Positions 57,601 to 64,000 of a stretch of DNA of 64,000 nt are shown in pieces. The notes under the pieces were generated by a model. The model was not told the DNA's origin. It was given only the letters and a program-made list of their open reading frames with translations, and searched no databases. Origin of the DNA: Pseudophaeomoniella oleicola (Eukaryota > Ascomycota > Eurotiomycetes > Phaeomoniellales > Phaeomoniellaceae). Made by a program: the position numbers and the translations under genes. How positions within the stretch are numbered: the first letter of the stretch is position 1; every line of letters starts with the position of its first letter. The stretch covers positions 1-64,000 of the forward strand of contig QWDQ01000003.1 of NCBI GenBank assembly GCA_003868215.1, in the 5' to 3' direction.

Positions 57601-58904
57601 GTAGGACGCATGCCTAGCTCTGTTTTGTGAAGCAAGGTCTGCCGTTGAGTTTGAGATATCCGAGATACCGCTCGTGCTTTGAGAGCGGCTTGCCGCAGGA
57701 GGTGGCCCAGGTGGTGGTGGCGGCAACGGCATACCGGTTGGCCAGGCGCTTGTTCTTGCTGGAGTCATCTCGCTACTCAAAGAGAAGTGCGAGGGCGGGC
57801 TACTGACTATGCCACTCGCTGAGATTGCTCTCCTTGAAGCCGGTGGCCGTATGTTCATGTCCTGTTGTACTGCCTGTTCGTTGTATTGATGCGAGGGCTG
57901 AGTACTGCTTACTTGTGTCGAGTGTCTGTGCCTAGCGGCAAGACTTGACAAATTGAATAAGCCGTGAGTTCTATCTGGTCCTGTTCGTGAAGACGATCGT
58001 GAGCCCGATGGAGGTGGCGGGAAGGAGGAACCCCATGCAGTACGTGGAGACTCGGTATTTGTGGTCGATTGTCGTACACTTGCAGACGATGACTCTCCGG
58101 ACATAGATGCGGTACCACCCATTGGGCTTCCATATTGACTCGTTAGTGCAGGAGGAGATGTTGCTGGAACTGTAGGTCTTGGAGAGTGCACATTGTCAGT
58201 GCCACCATCTCGCCGTGGCGAATAAGGTGGAGGTGGTGACGCGACAGGATCTATATATACGGTCAGTCCCATCGACGCAGGGGAAGATATGGTAAGTACC
58301 ATCAGTCGAATGACGAGGACGCTGCGAAACAGTTTGTACTTGAGTCTGACCATACTGGGAGTGTTGTCCAATTTGGCCAGCATGAGGGGATGACCGGCTC
58401 ACCGGTAGCCATTCTGAAGGGTTGTAAGCAGCGTTGTAAACGCCTGATACACGGCCCGACATTGGCGACTGTCCCGCTACAGAACTTGGCGGGGTATTCA
58501 GATACTGTGTGGAATGGTTGCGGGAGAAAGGACCCGAAAGTGAAGTCGTCGATACTGGCGTTGGAGCGTAGCTAGACGCAGTGCTACTAGACGTCACCAG
58601 CGTTTGAGGGCCAAAGGAGGTGTTGATCGGGGTCGGCGGTTGCCTCACATGTCTCTGGAAGAGAGGAGTGGAAGAGGCATGGCCATCACCACCTGCTGGA
58701 CCCGGCCGCAATGAAGAAGCCGAGCGGCTACCGAGTTGCTGTACGTCTGGGTGGTCTCCCAGACTCGTTGCCGATAGTCCACGCTGATGGTAGCTGTAGC
58801 ACCGGCAGCGGAGGTCAGCAAACGCAGGAAATGGTAGAAACAATCAAATGTATATCAAGCTCCGCGTATGACTGTGAGAGAGTATTATCTGACCTATGGT
58901 CCAT
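54607..58904 (-). CDS. Large low-complexity/coiled-coil protein of unknown function
   Basis: Exons 58894-58904 (11 nt, MDH plus two bases), 58300-58793 and 54607-58250 sum exactly to 1,382 codons. The reading begins MDHSYHQRGLSATSLGDHPD. The first ~900 residues are Ser/Pro/Gly-rich and probably disordered, with a PLPPPPPGPPP run near residue 339 and many SP/TP sites. A globular or helical patch lies at about 590-690 (RFFKDALQRCQAFLEREQKA). A charged coiled-coil-like stretch spans about 930-1045, with further helices to the end, including QFIEAQINLLCLLHEVRSAT. I do not recognise a family. Proline runs suggest a scaffold, perhaps cytoskeletal or polarity-related, which is only an inference. The tiny first exon is the weakest part of the model. 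Confidence 0.82.
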
Positions 58905-60340
58905 GGTCGCCCGTCCCAAGCCGTGGTGGAGATTGAAATGGTGGGGGGCTGGTATAGCTGTCACGTTGATCGATAGTTTCGTGGCGCTCCTGAAATCATA
59001 GCGATGAGAGCAACGTCGTCTGAGACACAAGCAGCGCGTAGACTGGATGTAGATTTTCAGACGGTCAGCAGAGAGGTCACCCGCTATGGAGTTGCCCGAA
59101 GGTGTTGGTTCCTCAGGATCGCAACAGAAGCAACAAAGCACAAGCAATCCAATTGGAGCGACTACTCAAGCGAGATCCTGAACACCAAACATTTGAGATA
59201 CGAAACCAGAAAAAAGTATAAGAGGTTGGGCCGCAGGACGAAGGAGGGAGAGAGAGCTTTTAGCAATATCAATGTGATTTGTTCGTTAGCTATGAAGACG
59301 GGCTGCATTGACATGAAGTGGTGATAGGCAATGTGAACAGACGGGGTAACCGTGCGGTCTGGACAGATGGACATAGGGAACGCTGAGTGGCTGCCGTTAC
59401 TACTATGTAGTACATAGTACAGGACACTGCAAGGGTCAGTTGGCGCGATCCTCCATATTTTGAGAGTTGGTGAGCCAATGGAAGAGATGGCGGGCAGAGC
59501 ATCAGGGAGCATCAAGACTACAGATCCTTGTCAAGAGGTTTGACGGATGCATAGTGGCTTCTCTCTAATCACATCCATCGACTGTGCTTGTTATGCGGGA
59601 AGACCATCCTCGGCGGCTACACGTCTTGGCACTGCACTACTCGATCAACCTTACTCATCCAACCCCCAAGCCACCTCGGGACTGTACATAATCAAGAGAC
59701 AAGACGAGGAAGAGGCTCAGCTCAGAGATAAATCATATATATCTATGGACATAGGGATGCACTCAGGAAGCTTGCCCTGAGTTTGATTCTCCATGTATAT
59801 ATATCGTATCTGTTGATATTGCCAACCTGATCAACAACTGCAATGCTGTGATAGATCTACTTCAATACGGTCTAGGCTTGACCCAAGCTTTGGACCAACA
59901 ACTAAGAATAGATCTTGACCTAGCGAATCCCAGAAATTGCCAATTAACATCTTTTTTTCGGCAAGCTCCATCCCCCAGATAAGTTACGTGGTGCAAATTT
60001 TGACCATCCACTGACAGAAAATTTGCTCAATAGCCGAGAGCTTTCTGTTCGATCAGAGTACCATGATGCTTACCAGAGATAAGATGAGGCTTGCGGTGGC
60101 GGCACGTGTGACCCACAGGAGGGTGATGATTGCCTAAGTTAGGTGGACGACACTGGTTCATCCAACATTTGGGGTCCGCAGGAGTCGCATTGACAACCCT
60201 TACGATAACGCGGCACAGTTCATATCACGGTCGGAAAATTGCTATGCAGTCATTGGATCACTTTGACCTACCTCGAACTATTGGGAAGCAGAGCTGTGAC
60301 TGCTTGATTACCTGGAACGACAATCAGCATCTCGACTCAG
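58905..60340. other. Intergenic region
   Basis: Promoter side of the large gene and the presumed 3' part of the snoRNA host transcript. A donor-like minus-strand GGTAAGC occurs near 60073. No snR72-like guide and no protein gene was found. Confidence 0.45.
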
Positions 60341-60373
60341 CAATTTAACAGAGGCAGTAAGAGTGCAGAATTG

Positions 60374-60462
60374 CTATCAGATCAAAGCCCTGTCACAGGC
60401 TGTGGTCATCAACGCTTGAAGCTATGTTGACCGTCGTGATAAATAGAGTAAATCATCATAAA
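60374..60462 (-). ncRNA. Box C/D snoRNA, snR73-like
   Basis: Box C is at 60453-60459 and box D CTGA at 60377-60380, with an internal TTGATGA C'-like box. The guide TCACGACGGTC (60429-60439) pairs 11 nt with LSU GACCGUCGUGA near the peptidyl-transferase centre. With D' taken as CATA, the rule selects the C equivalent to yeast 25S C2959, the snR73 site. Confidence 0.8.
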
Positions 60463-60617
60463 GATAGGTGCCGGTGAAGATGAGATGCCTTGAAGACTTA
60501 CATTGGAGTAGTGGTTGACCTTTCAGATTCGTTCTGTGTTGCCTCCATGACCTGGAACAATGCGTGATCAGCAGCTGCAGGTAGAGCGGTGTGTGATGGC
60601 CATTGCAAGGGGTGCTC

Positions 60618-60702
60618 GAGTCAGCTGGGACAGTCTCGTCTTTGCCGACGGAATGTCGACTTGGACATATGCTTGTCTTTTGAAATGTCGATTCATCATA
60701 TA
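60618..60702 (-). ncRNA. Box C/D snoRNA, snR74/U27-like
   Basis: Box C is at 60693-60699 and box D CTGA at 60621-60624. The guide AGACAAGCATATG (60666-60678) pairs 13 nt with the SSU 5' region CAUAUGCUUGUCU. This places the modification at the equivalent of yeast 18S A28 (snR74; human U27), with a degenerate CCAA D' box. Its donor (60733) implies a very small upstream exon. Confidence 0.83.
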
Positions 60703-60797
60703 AGAGAACAGTGGGATGGTTCGTAGAACATACAAATCCTGCCCTCGTCGTCAGCGTGTGCAATCAACGTCAACATGCGGCAATGGTATATCGATCT

Positions 60798-60887
60798 TGA
60801 TCAGGAAATGCATGAATGGTATATAAAAGGATGTTGTCTGCATTGGAAACCCAAATAAGACTCGTCATCTAAGGAGATCATCATAAA
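60798..60887 (-). ncRNA. Box C/D snoRNA, snR75-like
   Basis: Box C is at 60878-60884 and box D CTGA at 60801-60804. The guide TTAGATGACGAG (60861-60872) pairs 12 nt with LSU CUCGUCAUCUAA next to a CTTA D' box. The rule selects the G equivalent to yeast 25S G2288, the snR75 site. Upstream of D, CCATTCATGC also complements LSU GCAUGAAUGG, but it is offset by five bases and does not obey the rule. Confidence 0.85.
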
Positions 60888-61028
60888 GAGGAGGGTTGTG
60901 CGTCATGACGGAGGTCTGCTTACCTAAATGAGAATCCCCAAGGCTATTGAGACAAGGTATGTGGTCGCCTGCGAGACTATCAGTCACTTCCATTAACAAT
61001 GTAGTGGATGGAAATATGATTCAAGACA

Positions 61029-61128
61029 AGATCAGTGGGCAAGGTTTTCTAGGCCTGCCACAATGGGGCATATCGATCAAGATTCGGAACTCTTGAGTCC
61101 GTCAGAGCCCAGTGCCATTCATCACAAG
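61029..61128 (-). ncRNA. Box C/D snoRNA, snR76-like
   Basis: Box C GTGATGA is at 61119-61125, box D CTGA at 61032-61035, and a perfect CTGA D' box lies within GGCTCTGACGG. The D' guide GCACTGGGC pairs 9 nt with LSU GCCCAGUGC. The fifth-nucleotide rule gives the C equivalent to yeast 25S C2197, the snR76 site. The D guide target was not recognised. Confidence 0.78.
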
Positions 61129-61289
61129 ATGTGAAGCGCTGTACGAAAAGTTGAATAGACTTACCATTGCCTAGGGTCCACGTATAGGAACAGAGTAAGA
61201 CCTATCGGGATGTGTGTCCTGCTTGGTTGTGACTGTCAGTTTTGTAGACCATCATAGATTGCATGAAATTGGAAATGTATCCACGACAA

Positions 61290-61398
61290 AAATCAGTTAA
61301 AGCCATTTGTTATCGCCAGCGATCGCTCCCCTCGAGAGGAGAGACAAATCTCGGCCGGTAATTTCCAGCGTATATTGTTACGAAATGATCATCATAGA
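61290..61398 (-). ncRNA. Box C/D snoRNA, snR77-like
   Basis: Box C is at 61389-61395 and box D (CTGA) at 61293-61296. The guide AATATACG next to a CTGG D' box (61367-61376) pairs with SSU rRNA AGCGUAUAUU. The fifth-nucleotide rule selects the U equivalent to yeast 18S U578, the snR77 site. The following CTGGAAATTACCG resembles the antisense of the nearby SSU sequence with one extra A. No target was recognised for the D guide. Confidence 0.75.
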
Positions 61399-61637
61399 AG
61401 TCGTTGGTGACATGAAAAGGAATTGGAACTGCAAGACGGGAGTCCGCGCAGATAGGATGAAATCGTACCTTGGTATGACAAGTCCAAGTCGTTCCGCATG
61501 GGTGTAGGTCGGTTTTCAAGACATTAAGTCGCAGAGGCTCTCCTCGGTGGCGGTCAGCTCGAAGACATCGACTGCAGGCCTGCCAACATTAGATCATGAC
61601 GACAAAGAAGAGACGCTTCATCGAGGGGAAGAGCTGG

Positions 61638-61722
61638 AATCAGCCTGACGTGCAAAAGGGTTTCATTCCTCCTAGGAGGTCAAAGACTCTAGTTTGTTGC
61701 GGTTTGTGCATATCATCATAAA
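61638..61722 (-). ncRNA. Box C/D snoRNA, snR78-like, with a second guide
   Basis: Box C is at 61713-61719 and box D (CTGA) at 61640-61643. The D' guide AAACTAGAGTC (61685-61695) pairs with the LSU sequence GACUCUAGUUU next to a TTGA D' box. The fifth-nucleotide rule points to the yeast 25S U2421 position, the snR78 site. The D guide TTTGCACGTCAG (61645-61656) pairs 12 nt with LSU CUGACGUGCAAA. The rule there points to the A of CUGAC, equivalent to A817, the snR60 site in yeast. A CCTCCTAGGAGG palindrome lies between the guides. rRNA positions are from memory. Confidence 0.85.
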
Positions 61723-61800
61723 AGTGCTAGGAAGGAAGGTGGTGCAGAGTAATCAAGCTAGAATCACGTACCTTGCTCACTGGAGGATGCCCTCACATTG

Positions 61801-62195
61801 CAATTCAGGATCCGACGAGAGTCAGGACAAGAGGACACAAATGTATGTAAGAAAGTGAGTGAATCTTGGTTCACACAGGAAAGTAATAAATACTCAAGAA
61901 ATTTTGTAGCTCCAAATATCGGGTAACGGCGCTAATCCTTTTCTGGTCACGAGGACTACCGCGCAACAGCCGATAGTCTCCCGAGGATCGCATCATCGTG
62001 TAAGCCCAAAATCATGTGGAATATGTTAATCGTACATACTACACACGACGACAGCTATATTACAAAGGTACCTATCCAGGTAGGAGTAAGGCAGTATCTG
62101 ATTTGTTCATGTGTTCATAGGCGCTAATAAATCCTGGCTGGGATCCAATAGTCATGCAACCAGACATATCATCCAAAACTTTGAAAATATCCCGC
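61801..62195. other. Intergenic region between snoRNA locus and FBP1
   Basis: Presumed promoter side of the snoRNA host gene and the 3' flank of FBP1. A GATGATG string on the minus strand near 61992 lacks a matching box D. Confidence 0.45.
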
Positions 62196-63419
62196 TCACT
62201 TGTGGTAATCAATTACCTTCTGGACCTCATCATAACTTCCCATATATATGCCACTTCTGTCGTGGATGTGCTCAGGAACAACCTCCAGCATCCTCTGCAT
62301 CTTACTGTTGACCGCAAGGCCACCAGCGTTCTCCATGACCATGGCCATTGGCTATTGAAGTCGTCAGCGGAAAGCCCTATAATTAACGTACAGCATGATT
62401 CCTGAGACTTACCGCACATTCATACAAAATCCTCAGCTTCCCCTTGGGGCTCTTCTTGTCCGCAGGATATGCAAAAATTCCACCGTATAGCAGGGTTCGG
62501 TAGGCATCCGCTACCATGGAACCAATGTATCGAGCGCTGTATGGCTTTTCCTTTTCGTCAGGCGGGAACTTCAGGCTCTCAAAGTATTTCTTTGTGTTAT
62601 CCTCCCAATATAGGCTGTTGCCTTCGTTGACGCTATAAATAGACCTTTTCTTTGGTAACTGCATGTCGGGGTGAGTCAAGATGAACTCCCCCAGCGCATT
62701 GTCCAGAGTGAACCCATTCACAGTACCTCCTTTCAGGGTGATCGCCAATTGTGCCGACGCACCATACATAGTGAAACCAGCAGCCAGGAGCTCGGTTCCA
62801 GGCAGGAGAACGTCTTCAGGCGAAGGCTTTTTGCCAACGACTGCTTCGGGGAGCTTGTAGACACCAAAGATTGTGCCTACACTCACACCGGCATCAAGAT
62901 TACTTGATCCATCGATAGGGTCGCACACCACGGCGTATCTTGCGTCTGGAGAATCTTCGAATATGATGGCTTCTTCCTCCTCTTCTGACACGAGCAGCCT
63001 GCATTTTCCAGAACCCCGCATCGCTGCAACAAAGACATCGTTGCCGATGACATCAAGTTTCTTCTGGTCATCGCCAGTGATGTTTGAGGAACCAGCCAAA
63101 CCGGTGAGATTGATCAGCGTTGCACGTCGGATGAAATAGGCGATTGACTTGAAAGAGAACTGCAGAGCATGACAAAGAAGCCTGGAGGATTGGGTTCGGT
63201 TAGTACTGACGCGCCCTAATGCTCGCAGAGTCTCCCACTTCCGAGGGCCATTGCCAGGAAAGGGGAACAGGTACTGCAGGGGGCTCACGTGAAATCACCG
63301 GTCGCCTCCTTGTGCTTTGCTTGTTCCTCAGTAAAGAAGCGCGTTAGGGTAATGATATCGGTCTTGATGGATTCTGTGCCCACGCCTGCACCATTATCTG
63401 CAGCGCCGTTCGTAGCCAT
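62196..63419 (-). CDS. FBP1: Fructose-1,6-bisphosphatase
   Basis: Gluconeogenic enzyme hydrolysing fructose-1,6-bisphosphate. Exons 63289-63419, 62413-63181 and 62196-62351 give 351 aa, normal for the family (yeast about 348). Motifs: ITLTRFF near the N terminus, AGSSNITGDDQKKLDVIGN, VSEEEEE, the metal-binding VCDPIDGSSNLD, ARYIGSMVADAYRTLLYGGI with the sugar-phosphate site, and LYECAPMAMVMENAGG spanning the last junction. Introns are 107 and 61 bp. It is usually glucose-repressed and cytosolic; no repressor site was assigned with confidence. Confidence 0.97.
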
Positions 63420-64000
63420 GTTGAGAGGCTTGAAATGGCAACAGCTTTACTAATGTATAGATTGAGTGACCAGGGTGAGACTAAGCCCTGAAACGTCTCT
63501 CTTTTCTTTTCAAATTTGCAGAGTCTCTCTGAGAAGATACGTTCAGAAAGTCCTTTTGACGACCAGAAATACCGAAAATAGCAAGACAGGAAGCAGGTTG
63601 GGCAGCCAGAATATATGTGCAGTAGTCCGCCAAATCGTCAATGGCACGTCAGCCGCGTGGAGACCTTTGGTACAATTTTGGAGAAGAGCGACAAGTATGA
63701 AGTCAGAGCACTTTGTTTCTCCAGAAGACAAAGTTTCACGATCGAGATAAGAGATGAAGGCACCATAAAAAGAAAGATAATGAAGGGAGAGAGAGAAGAG
63801 AGGAAGAACAGAATCATAGAGCGGAAAAGAATTCTAGGATATGTAAGAAGTCGGAAAAACCTACCAGTACTCGGTTACAGTACCTTGATCAATCACTTCA
63901 ATTCAATTCATCCATGGCCGGGACAAGACTTCTCGGTATATTTCCACCGAGAGAACTCCCCTTCCCCCCGAATAACCCCTCGATCCCCAAATGCCATCAT
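63420..64000. promoter_or_regulatory. FBP1 upstream region
   Basis: Upstream of the FBP1 start. It contains GA-rich tracts (about 63780-63810) and a C-rich stretch near 63957-63990. No gene is supported within the window edge. Confidence 0.5.

Larger units (their letters stand above)
60340..61800 (-). ncRNA. Putative non-coding host gene with six intronic box C/D snoRNAs
   Basis: On the minus strand, six GT splice donors (61771, 61468, 61164, 60923, 60733, 60501) are each followed, 34-73 nt downstream, by a box C motif (ATGATGA or GTGATGA). A CTGA box D lies 70-100 nt further on. Acceptor-like AGs follow each D box (for example CTCGCAG before 60975, and TTCCAG near 60315). The intervening exons are about 10-150 nt and show no conserved protein. 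This is the layout of an intron-encoded snoRNA host gene, known from filamentous fungi and animals. Transcript ends are not visible. Confidence 0.8.

Noticed and set aside
59900-60340. snR72 counterpart downstream of the snR73-like snoRNA
   Set aside because: No box C and no complement to the expected LSU A876 region was found, so it is not called.
61980-62000. Seventh box C-like motif on the minus strand
   Set aside because: It reads ATGATGC rather than ATGATGA, with no box D at a suitable distance and no recognised guide.

Overview
The window is nuclear DNA from a filamentous ascomycete (Pezizomycotina). The signs are short GT-AG introns (mostly 48-107 bp), compact genes on both strands, fungal-specific families (Clr5 domain, NACHT/TPR NLR-like protein, ChAPs/exomer, DUF7708- and DUF7025-type proteins, Gly-rich protein) and one very AT-rich block that looks like repeat-induced point mutation (RIP). 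The exact class cannot be fixed from sequence alone. Exon coordinates below were read by eye from splice sites, reading frame and family alignments known to me. No database was searched.

Layout. 0.2-2.7 kb: alcohol (methanol) oxidase, minus strand, 9 exons, C-terminal SRL. 4.6-5.4 kb: Clr5-domain protein. 8.2-12.3 kb: NLR-like NACHT-TPR gene with one in-frame stop. 12.7-22.3 kb: housekeeping block with an S6K/Psk1-like AGC kinase, a tandem dihydroneopterin aldolase, and a kinesin-6-like motor divergent from NDC80. 22.9-33.5 kb: HIR3, divergent from a ChAPs exomer subunit, then an E2 enzyme. 33.8-40.4 kb: accessory-looking group with a 308-aa protein of unknown function, a DUF7708/degenerate-NACHT protein and a divergent DUF7025/AAA+ ATPase. 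40.9-42.8 kb: PRKRIP1-like protein and a Gly/Val-rich protein. 43.3-51.2 kb: a 7.9-kb AT-rich element with inverted repeats of about 375 bp and no surviving ORF. 52.0-54.0 kb: ATE1 arginyltransferase, 9 exons. 54.6-58.9 kb: large low-complexity/coiled-coil protein. 60.3-61.8 kb: a minus-strand non-coding locus with six box C/D snoRNAs, one per intron. 62.2-63.4 kb: fructose-1,6-bisphosphatase.

The most interesting feature is the snoRNA locus. Guide sequences of 9-13 nt next to D or D' boxes place the snoRNAs, in transcription order, as counterparts of budding-yeast snR78, snR77, snR76, snR75, snR74 and snR73. This is the same order as the yeast polycistronic cluster, but here each sits in its own intron of what looks like a non-coding host transcript. 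Other points are the RIP-degraded inverted-repeat element with spared ends, the interrupted NLR, the second NLR-like protein lacking a P-loop, and a divergent mitotic gene pair sharing a 372-bp promoter.
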